Source: Closterium sp. NIES-65 (taxonomy: Eukaryota > Streptophyta > Zygnematophyceae > Desmidiales > Closteriaceae). From it: 64,000 nt of DNA. The notes under the pieces are model-generated. The model had not been told where the DNA came from. It saw nothing but the letters and a program-made list of their open reading frames with translations, and ran no database searches. The stretch is taken from the NCBI GenBank assembly GCA_948144175.1, contig CANXME010001987.1:124001-188000 (forward strand), in the 5' to 3' direction. The translations under genes and the position numbers were made by a program. Positions 1-10,400 of this stretch are shown here, piece after piece (position 1 is the stretch's first letter; every line of letters begins with the position of its first letter).

Positions 1-2
1 CC

Positions 3-206
3 GAACCACTCATCACCCCTGACAAAATCCTCAGCCACCGCGTCCGCGACCCTCGGGGAGCCCGAAGGATCGAGTTCCTAATTCGCTGGAAGGACCGAAC
101 GGCCACAGAAGACAACTGGGTCCCCATGGATAAAATTGAGAACCACCCTGTCTTCACCGAGTATCTACGAAGCCGAAATTTCCGCGACGTCCATGCGCTC
201 TCGTAA
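3..206 (+). CDS. C-terminal end of Ty3/gypsy (chromovirus) integrase with chromodomain, partial
   Basis: The frame starting at base 3 is open from the window edge to TAA at 204-206 (67 codons). It contains a classic chromodomain: PDKILSHRV, then the strand RRIEFLIRWK, then ATEDNWVP and the helix HPVFTEYL. In chromoviruses this module lies at the integrase C-terminus and is thought to steer insertion into heterochromatin. The position fits, because a G-rich tract and an LTR-like sequence follow directly. Reverse transcriptase, RNase H and the integrase core would lie to the left, outside the window. The frame is intact over this stretch, so the copy may be young, but nothing here shows that it is active. 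Confidence 0.85.
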   Translation, partial: EPLITPDKILSHRVRDPRGARRIEFLIRWKDRTATEDNWVPMDKIENHPVFTEYLRSRNFRDVHALS

Positions 207-208
207 GG

Positions 209-600
209 GGGGCCTCCTTGGGGAGGGGGGTAGTGTAAGGAAATTCCCTTTTCCTTACTTCGCGTCCCTGCCCAGCGCGTACGTCACTGTAGCACCTCAG
301 TCAGCACCGTTACCACTCGCGACCATCGCATCATTCATCATCCCGCCTTTTTCGCACATCGCATCCCGACCTCACGGCTCGGCTGGTAACCCGCGCTCCG
401 GGCCTACGCTTCGACACTTTCCCAACCTCAGTCTCAGGCTCGACGCGCGACAACCACAGTCCATTACCGTTACCACTATTGTTTCGCTATATAAACCTTC
501 GCTCATGCCTTCGCCCATTGTACTTTTTGCTTCGATAGTGCAATTCTCGTTCGTTCACTCAATTGCACACGTAACAGTACTACTGACCAACCAAAGTACA
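209..600 (+). mobile_element. Polypurine tract and probable 3' LTR of the gypsy element
   Basis: A G-rich tract (about 206-231) follows the integrase stop and would act as the polypurine primer. The LTR probably begins with TGTAAGG at 234. A TATA box, TATATAAA, lies at 488-495, as expected for the U3 promoter. A plausible end is ACA at 598-600. The 3' boundary is uncertain because the 5' LTR is not in the window for comparison and no target-site duplication can be checked. Confidence 0.55.
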
Positions 601-1592
601 GTAAAACGTACTGTAAGGTATTAGAATTTGCAAAAGGCTATGATTTCCACAGGCTGCACAGCGGGTATAATCTGTCAATCTATTATCTTGGAGCAATTAG
701 ATGAATCAATGCAACATTTACCATCGTCCAAACAAAGACATTATGTACTATTGGGGAAAGCAAGATAAACGTGTATTATTTTTGCTGCTGTACTTTTAGC
801 GAGCATGCACTTTTCCAACCGCCTGCAGTCTGCTTTTATGGGGTAGGTTGACATGCAGCAGCAGAAGTGTGCCGGCAGCAGGTCTCACGTCAGCAGAGAG
901 ATCGGCAATCCCAAGAGGTACTTCAGCGCCGCCGATGTCAGTCACTTTCAAGTCAAGACCCAACGGCTTTAGCTGGCTCCACTTGAGGGTTATTTTATAA
1001 CGGCAGGTTGGAGAAGAGTCAAGTCCCATCCTAGCTTACGCTGACTAAGACCAGAGACAGCCGTGAAGTCTGTCGCATGAATCTGTGGTCATCCTTGCTT
1101 CACTATAACCGTTGGAAGCGTAAACGACTCCACTCGAGGTGACTTTTGAGTTGACTCAAAAGTCAAGAAAAGAGACAGCCGTGAAGTCTATCGCATGAAT
1201 CTGTGGTCATCCGTGTTTCACTGGAACCGCTGGAAGCGTAGACGAATCCTCTCGTTATGAGTGACAACAGCTGTGTCGTTCCGGTACGGTATGCCATCTG
1301 ATCGTCGCTAATGCTTACTACATCTTAAATCTAGCCCTGACAGTTGCCTGAGGGAGTCTGTAGCTCCGTTTTGAGTCGTCCCGCAACAGATTTTGCCATC
1401 GCAGGTCTAGCCCTGGCAGCCTGAGGTTATCTGTCGCTCCTGTTTTGAGTCGTCTCCTGCTCTGACGAGATTTGACTCAGATTTGTCTCTCCTGCGTCAC
1501 CGCCTGCTCATCGTATCACTGTCGCTGATCCGCATGGTAACGCCACTATTGTATCACCACCACTGTAAGTTAACCACGGAAACACTGCAACC
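601..1592. other. Intergenic/5' region of the sigma gene with tandem duplications
   Basis: No convincing gene. A 77-codon ORF on the minus strand (796-1029) has normal amino-acid composition, including GLDLKVTDIGGAEVPLG, but I recognise no family; it could be an exon fragment. Two imperfect tandem duplications are visible. Bases 1054-1137 recur at 1172-1254 with a palindrome between them. Another segment repeats with a 74-bp period, so TTTTGAGTCGTC appears at 1369 and again at 1443. Confidence 0.5.
1141..1164. repeat. Palindrome, TTTTGAG/CTCAAAA family (centre TTGA)
   Basis: GACTTTTGAG-TTGA-CTCAAAAGTC, perfect apart from the centre. It sits between the copies 1054-1137 and 1172-1254. Confidence 0.85.
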
Positions 1593-3423
1593 ATGGCGGC
1601 GGTTAACCCCCCACTCCTCTCCGGCGTGGCCGTTCGCGGACGCGCTCAACCCAGGAAAACTCCCAGCAAATCGTCAATATTCTCCGGAAAGCTTCCATCC
1701 TCTCCAGGCCTGCTCCTTGCCTCTCCAAGGTCTCTCACTGCTTCCGGGTCTCAGAACGAGTTCTTGACCAGCCAGGGCTCGAACCCGGTCCGGGTGTTTG
1801 CCACGTCCACTGGACGAATTCTGGGAGGCAGAAACAGACCCGAGGTACTTCGAAACTCTTCGGAGGGACCTAACATGCTTCCGAGCGGAGCTGCACCCGG
1901 CAATCCCGAGGGTATTGGGCCAGAAGAAGGGCCAGAATCCGGGAGAAACCCGGACGAATCAAGCCCGAATCCGGATGCACTGAGGCGCGATTGCACTCTC
2001 GTGCAAGGATCCGGGTGGATTATGGATGGATTGGCGCAGGAAGGAAACACTGGAAGCATTTTTGAGGCGCCTAAAAGGTCGTCTCGTCACACAGGATCCT
2101 GGCGCAATCCCCATAGCTTGAGGCGGGATGGTGGGTGCGGTGACAGTGTGAGCGGGAGCAACTGCAACGGGGGGAACAAGGGCAGAGGTAGCAGGAGGAG
2201 AAGCGGCAGCAGCAATAGAAGCAGCCGGAGTAAGAGCAGCAGCAGCAGCGTTAGCAGCGGCAGCTGTAGCAGCAGCAGTGGCAGCAGCAGCAGCAGCAGT
2301 GGCAGCGAGAGTAGGGAACTTCCAACTTGGAAAGTTCCCTCTACAACTGTCACAAGCGATTCGTTACAAGGACAATCCGGTCCCGTTACAAGCATCCCTC
2401 AGAGGGACACATCATCGCCACAGAGGGCGAGGGCTCTAGAAACGGTCGTCCGTTATAGTCACGGGGAGAAGCCCTCTCTGCTGATGGACGACCAGGCCCT
2501 GCAGAACCTCCCGTTACAGTCACTTCGCACCCGTCACACTCCATACAACAAGGGGTCCGATGGTGGTGAACGTGACTATAGCGGCAGCAGCAGCAGGGCG
2601 AGTGGGAGGGGAGGGGTCAGGGGGAGAGGCAGGGGAAGAGGCAGGGGGGAAGTGGGGAAGAGTGGGAAGGGGAGGGAAAGAGGGAGGGGAGAGATAGTTC
2701 CGACGGGCAGACAGGAGAAAGCGTGGGTGAGACGTGGTAGACCCGGGGAGGGAGGGAGGAGGGAGGAGGAGGAGGCAGATGAGAGAGGTGCGAGAGCGAG
2801 GGCTGCTGCGCTGCAGAAATGGCTGGAGGAGGGGTACGCGCTCCTGTATGGCTCCCATAACCTTCCTGATGCCCATAGTGCCCCTGATGTCTATGGTGCC
2901 ACTGATGCCCATAGCCCTCTTTATGACCATGGTGCTTCAGATGTGCATGGTACTCGTGATGGCGTTGGTGGCAGTGATTATGCTTATGTTGTGCATTCAG
3001 AGAAATCGGGTACATCCACAGGAAAATCAACGGCAGAAGCAGCAAAACCAGCACCAACAGGCCTGTCACGAGCAGACCCATCAGCACCAGCCCAACAAGC
3101 AGCGACAGAATCAGCACCACGAGCGTCAGCAGAGTTATCCTCGTCTAAGGGTGCTTCGTTTCTGCAAGTCCCGTTTTTGGAGGTGGAGAAGATACCGGAA
3201 GGGCAGAGGTCGGCTGTAGCGTCAGCTGTAGCCAGGGAGATGTGGACGGCAGGCGCCGCCCATATCGTGGCGGAGATCTGCCGCCAGGTAACCCCTTCCC
3301 CGCTAGCTGCCGAGCTTGGCCGCTCGGTCCTGCCCTGGACGGCCCACGATGACGCCTGGCTGTTTCCTTCTGCTCCTGCTTCCAGTTCTGCAAAGGGTGC
3401 TGCTGGTGCTGGAAGCAGGAGCA

Positions 3424-3461
<38 letters not shown>

Positions 3462-6400
3462 TCTGCTGGTGACTCTGGTACACCGTTTACTCGTGCTCCT
3501 GCTCGTGGTGCTCCTGCTCGTGGTGCTCCTGCTCGTGGTGCTCCTGCTCGTGGTGCTCCTGCTCGTGATGCTCCTGCTCGTGATGATGCTGCTGCTGGTG
3601 CTGGTGGTTTGAGCATGGGTCGGATGAAGATGAGGAGAAGAAGTACAAGCCTTGAAGCTGGTGTGCAGGAGGCATTAGCAGGCGGCTGGCATGCCACAGA
3701 AAGTGGGCAGCATGCATCAGCAAGTGGACGGCATGCCACAGAAAGTGGGCGGCATGCAGTGGCTGAAGGTGAAAGGCAGATGAGGTGTGGTGCTTACAGT
3801 CAGAGATGGAGTAACGGGGAAACGGGAAGAGAGATGGATATGGAGGAATGGAGAGGAGGAGGGGCTGGTAGGGATGACGAGAGGGAGGCATGGAGGGAGG
3901 CGTGGAGGGAAGCAGGGCGGGAGGCAAGGAGGGAAGCGTGGGGGGAGGCAAAGAGTGAAGCAGGAAAGGATGCAGGGGGTGGGGAGGAGCAGGAGGGTGG
4001 GATTGAGGAGTGGGGAGCAGAGAAAAAGGGGAGAAGTAAGCGAGGGGGCAGCAAGAAGCAGAGGAGTGCGAGTGAGGGGCGTGTGGGGATGGAGCGTGCG
4101 CGTGCAGCTATGGGGGAAACTGGTGCGGCATGGGAGAGAGAATCTGCAGGGTTCGGTGGTCGGTTGAGCCAGGAGGAAGCGGAGGCATACAATCGTGTGA
4201 TGAAGGTGAGTGAGTGGGTGAGAGAGAGGGAGTGCAAGTGAGGGGTGTGTGGGGGGGATGGATGGTGTGCGTGTAGTTATGACAGGAAGTGGTGTGGCAT
4301 GGGAGGGAGTATCTGCAGGGTTCGGTGGTCGGTTGAGCCAAGAGGAAGCGCATTTTCTACCTTTCTCAGTTCTTTGTCCTTGCTCTTTTTCTCTTTCTCA
4401 ACTGAGACGAATTTTGAGGCGCCTCAAAAGTCGTCTCAGTTCTCGTGGTTTTTGTATCGAGAGGATTTTGAGGCACCTCAGAAGTCAATTTCTTCGTTTC
4501 TCAGTCCTTGTCCTTGCTCATTTTCTCTTTCTCAACTGATTCCCCTGTTGCACCACGATACCATAGGTATGTGTACCTTGTCTACCATTCCCATCCCATC
4601 TCCTTATTCCCATGCCTATTCCCACGTCCTCCTCTCGTCAACTGTTTTTCCTCAATTCCGCTTCCTCTCCCCCCTCACTTGTGGCTCTTCCCTTTCCACC
4701 TGCATGCTCGCTTCTTCAGGCAGTAGTTCAGCTCAACGCTCACCAGCGCCGAGTGGTCACCAGCAGCAGCGGCACCGGCGGCAGCGTGAACAGCAGCAGG
4801 AGCAGCAGCAATAGCACCGATAGCAGCAAGAGCGTTGGCCGCCACAACAGCAACAGCGGGCACGCATCACCACCACTTGAGCAGCCAGGGTTACAGGCAG
4901 CAATCAATGCAGACATGCATGGTGTGGCGTTGGACCACTCAGATGAAGCAACAGCTAATGACAACCACCATTCCCGGGACCTCGTGCACCTGTAACCACC
5001 AACCTTGGTTTATAGCCCCCTTAGCTCTCTACACCCCGTGCTGCATACCCCGTAGCTCAAAACCCCTTTCGCTCCTGCTGCCTTAGCCCAAACCCGTTTC
5101 TCGACCCAAGTACCCATGGCCTAGCAGCGTCTGCTGGCTACGTGTAAAAAGGGTAGTTTTTAGTGTAAAAGAGACGTCTCAAAACTACTCTTTTCACACC
5201 CGAAGTACCCTTGGCCTAGCAGCGTCTGCTGGCTGCCCTCTCAGGAGAGAGTCTCTTAAAACAGCTCCCCTTTATTTCCCCTTCTTCCCTTGCCTCTGCC
5301 CTCCGTTCCCCCTCATCGTCCCTCCTCCGCTGCCGTTTCACCTGTGTACACGCAACCCCCCAGTGCGGCCCAGGCGCCCTTGGCCCAGCAGCGGCTCGTG
5401 GCGGCTCACTCAGGCCTGGTTCCTCGTCCTCAACACGCCGACCACCCATCCTCCTCCTGCTCACCCTCAACCGTCCCTCGTCTCCCCTCCCACACCCCCT
5501 ACCCAGTGCGGCCCAAGCGCCCTTGGCCCAGCAGCGCCTGGTGGCTGGCGGCTCACTCAGGCCTGGTATCCTTTTCTCAACACCCTGACCATCCTCCCCT
5601 TTTCCACCCACCAACTCTCTCTCGTTTCCCCCCCCACCCCCCACCCAGTGCGGCCCAAGCGCCCTTGGCCCAGCAGCGGCTCGTGGCGGCTCACTCAAGC
5701 CTGGTGCGCTCCATTGCTCGCCGCTTCTTCGGGCATGGGGTGTCCCTCTCCGACCTCTACCACGTGTGTGAGGGGATGAAGGGGGGATGGAGCGGGGGAC
5801 TGGGGAGGGGTGAGATGGGTTGGAGCAATGGAGAGACTTTGATTCGCCTAGTGCCGGCTCATTCAGGGCGAGTGCGCTCCATTGCGCGCCGCTTCTTTGG
5901 CCACGGGGTGTCCCTCTCTGACTTCTACCACGTGGGTACAAGAGGGAGGGGGGGGGGGGGGGGGGTGATGGGGGTATGGCACTGAGGGTAGAGATGGGGC
6001 AGACGGCTTTCTTCGGCCACGGGGTGTCCCTCTCCGACCTCTTCCACGTGCGTACACGCTTGTGTTGGGGGTTGTGGTGTTGGGGAGGTGGTTTTAAGGG
6101 AGGTGGTTTTGGGGAAGGCAGGAAGAGGCTGGGATGGTGAGACTGCTTCTTCGGGCACGGGGTGTCCCTCTCCGACCTCTACCACGTGGTTACAATACAA
6201 GAGAGCGAGGGAGGGGGGGGGGGGGGGTTGATGGGGGTATGGCACTGAGGGTAGAGATGGGGTAGACGGCTTTCTCGGCCACGGGGTGTCCCTCTCCGAC
6301 CTCTACCACGTGTGTGAGGGGATGGAGTGATGGATGCACTTAGGGAGGTGGAGGTGGTGGGGGCTGAGATGCCTAAGATGGGTGATATGGGGGTTATGAT

Positions 6401-7411
6401 TATTTCAGCCGCGGGTTATACCCCACCAGACAGAGCTTGGTTTGGTTTGCACTGTCCCCTACCCGCGCCTTGCTGCCTGCCTGCCTGCTTGCTTGCCACC
6501 CAGCATCTCTTTCCGCTCTCCTTCCCATCTGCTCTCCCCCACCTTTCTCAATGCTGCATCCTCTTCCTCGTCTGCTTCGTCTTCTTCCTCGTCCGCCGCT
6601 TCCTCCTCCCGCCATTCTTTTCCACCCTTCCTCCGTTGCCTCCTCTCCTCTCCTCTCCTCTCCTCTCCTCTCCTCTCCTCTCCTCTCCTCTCCTCTCCTC
6701 ACACCTATTTCTCCCGCCGTTGCTTGTGCACCAGGCGGGAGTGACAGCCCTGCTGCGAGCAGCAGCAACCTACAACCCCACCCTCGCTTCTCCAGCCTCA
6801 GACCCCTCCTCGCAGCAACCCAGTGCAACCAAACCAGCCCAGTCAAGGGCACGAGGGGAGAAGGAAAAGGAGGAGAATGAGCGTGTGTTGAAGGATGAGA
6901 AGGGGGGTAAGGTGAAGGCGTGGCAGGAGGACGAGTATGGCATGAGGAAAGGCCGCTTGTGGGCTCTGCCAGGACTGAGGCGGAAAGCCCGTGTGGAGAG
7001 CGGACGGGGAGAGGCAGTGAGTGGGGGAGGGGGTGTAGAGGCCGGCAGGGGAAAGGGTGAGGGGATGAAAGGACTCAATGAAGGGGGTGGGGCAGGCCAA
7101 GGGGTGGTGGCTGCACGGCCAACTCACATGTCGCAGGAGGCGATGCAGCGCGAGGTGCCACAGCAGGTGCTACAGTCGGTGCTACATCAGGGGCAGGTGG
7201 AGCAGCGGCCAACGGAGCAAGGGCAGCTTGAAAAGGACTTCGCAAATAGCGAAAGTGGAAAGCAAGGAGAGTTGGTGGAGGAGAAGCAGGGAGGATTTGA
7301 AGAGCAGCAGGCAATGTCCTTCTCATCATGGGCCAGTCGTCTTGTTTACCAGGTGAGCCACCACCCCTCGCTGTACCCCCCACCCACCCCCCGCTCCTCT
7401 CGCCCCACTTC

Positions 7412-7464
<53 letters not shown>

Positions 7465-10400
7465 CAATGTCCTTCTCATCATGGGCCAGTCGTCTTGTTT
7501 ACCAGGTGAGCCCCATCCTCCTCCCTGTAACCCACAACCACCCCCCTCTCCCCTCACCCCTCCTCGATTTAACCCATCTCGCCCACAACCCCCTTGCAGT
7601 TGCCCGTTCACCACACCCTTGCTCCTCCTACTCCCACCTCCCTCCCACGAAGTGCCGGCCGGTTACCTGTCTTCTCCCACGAGGTGCCGGCCGGTTACCT
7701 GTCTTCTCCTTGCTGTGCCCCTTTCTTGTGTTCTACGAGCTGGTTTTTGAGAATTCTCAAAAGCCAACCCTCCCACGAGGTGCCGGTTACCTGTCTTCTC
7801 CCACGAGGTGCCGGCTGGTTACCTGTCTTCTCCCACGAGGTGCCGGCTGGTTACCTGTCTTCTCCTTGCTGTGCTCCTTTCTTGTATTCCCGCTTGACCA
7901 CACAGACCACCCAATTCCATCCGCTCCCCCTCCCTCCATTCCCCTCTCCCTCCAATCTCTTCTCTCTCCCTCTCCCGCGCAGACCCTCCAGCAGGAGGTG
8001 TGGCGCCGCTCACCAGTCTTCTCCTTCCCATGCTCCTTGCTTGAATGCCCGTTTGAAACCCCCTTTGAAACCCCCTTCCACTCCCGCCTCTCTCCCCTCC
8101 ACCTCCACTCACCAGACCCTCCAGCAGGAGGTGTGGCGCCGCTCACCAGTCTTCTCCTTCCCACGCTACGCCTACTTCCAATACGCTGAGATTTCTGCCG
8201 CCTATGCTGTAAGCCCATGTGTCATTCTGTACCATTCTGTGCCATTTCGTGCCATTGTAACGAGGTGAGTAGTTTTGAGGCACTGTAAAAGCCATTTGCC
8301 TGTTTCTTCCTTCCCATGCTATGCCTACTTTCAATGCGCTGAGACCTCTGCTGCCCTGCATTTTCGGAGTGAGAGAGAGAGCAAACATTTACGCCTAATT
8401 TCGTGAAACGTTTTTGCTCTCTCTCTCACTCCCAAATTTCCAAAGCCTTGCATACCCTTTCGCTTTTCCTTCCTGTCTCACCCTCGCGTTTCAGCTATTC
8501 CTGAAGCCATACTGATGCAAGGCACTCAGAAAGAGGCAGAGAACTTCTATGAGTTCATTGGATTAGTGAGAGCTCTTAACCTTGCTTCCACGATTTCAAC
8601 CTATACCCTCCATCTGCTCTCTCATCTCTCACACACTCTCTCCTTCTCTCCCCATCGCCCCTCACCTTCTCCCCCCACGCAGTCATTTCGGAAGCAGCAC
8701 GCCCAGGAGCCCCCTCTCGCAGCCCCCTCAGCCACCACCTAGTGACTTCAAAGTCGATTCAAAAGCGCCTCTCTCCCCTTCCCCCCTCACCCTCGGCCCC
8801 CACCCAGTCATTCCGGAAGCAGCACGCCCGGGAGCCCCCTCTCGCAGCCCCCTCAGCCTCGTTTCCATGCTCTCACTCTCCCATCTCCATTCCGCCTCTC
8901 TCTTTCTATTGCCCCTCACCTTCTGCCCCCACCCAGTCTTTCCGGAAGCAGCACGCTCGGGAACCCACCCTCGCAGACCTCTCAGCTGCCACCAGCCTCT
9001 CACCCCAACGGGTATGCGGCGGAATTCACCCGTGAACCTTAGGGTAGCTGCGGAATGTGCCCATTAACTCAAGGGGTAGGCTGCGGAATGTGCCAATGAA
9101 CGCAGTGGGTGGGTATGCCGCCGATTGTGCTCATGAATCCATGGGTACGCTGAGTAATATGCCCACGAATTGCTGCAAGTTACCATCGCTCACCTCCCTG
9201 CCATGCCATCCCTCTCGCCCACCAGATTGTGACTGTATCGAGGGCCATGAGGCGAATAAAGAATTGCCTTGTATGTGTTTTGTTACACTCCTCCCACCAG
9301 ATTGTGACTGTATCGAGGGCCATGCGGCGAGTGAAGAACCCTCTCTCTTTCGACGTCTCCTTGCTCCCCAACCGCACCCATGCTGAGACCTTCTCCAACG
9401 ACAAAGCGGACCCCTGGCAGGTGGGTTTGAGATTGGACTGAGAGGAGGGATGAGAACAGGGATGAGAACAGGGATGAGAATGCGACAGTAACAACCTCCT
9501 CTCCTCCCCCCCCCGCATCCCCCCCTCCTTCTACTCCTCCTCTTCTCCGCCCAACAGCATCTACTGGACTCGGAGCATCTGGTCCTCCTCTCACACGCTC
9601 TCTCCTCGCTTCCCTCCATCTATCCGTCTCCACGTCTCCTCTATGTCTTCCCTCCCTCGCTTCCTCTCTTCCCCATCCAACAGCATCTCCTGGACTCAGA
9701 GCATCTCGTCCTCCTCTCACGCGCTCTCCCCTTTTTTTGAGCCGGCAAAAACAACCTCCCCCGCCTCTCCTTCTACTCCTCCCGTTCTTCTCCTCCTGTC
9801 TTCCCCATCCAACAGCATCTCCTGGACTCGGAGCATCTGGTCCTCCTCTCACACGCTCTCTCCACCCTCGACCCGCACCGCCGCCTCGTGAGTGCACTTT
9901 TGCTAACACATGGGCAGAGGCGGCGGGTACAAATGGGTAGTGGTGCGTACAAATGAGCAGAGGCGGTTACAAATGGGCAGAGGCAGGTACAAATGAGGGT
10001 ACAGAGGGGCAGAGGTGGGTACGGATAAGCTGCAATTCTCTGTGCATGTGCCGTGTTTTCATGCACCTTCCCTAAGAAGTCATATTTTGAGTCGACTCAA
10101 AACACGACTCAATACAAGCAGAATCAGCTGCAATTCTCTGTGCATGTGCCGCGTGTTCATGCACCTTCTCTAAGATCGTTGCAACGACGTTCGCCGTTCC
10201 TCTACCTGACTCGCACCGCCCTCGCCCCCTTCGTTTCTGCACCCTGAATGAGCAGATTCTGGAGCTTCGGCTTAGCCTTAGGGGTTCTCGCCGTGTGCCA
10301 TGTGTTCCTGTGCCCCTTCTCCGCACATGGTGTAATCTCTCCCTACCTCTCTCTCCCTGTCTCTGACCGTCCTCGCCCCCTTCGTTTCCGCACCCTGAAT

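Noticed and set aside
796..1029. 77-codon minus-strand ORF as a gene
   Set aside because: Normal composition, but no recognisable family, no clear promoter and no support from neighbours; noted only within the intergenic entry.
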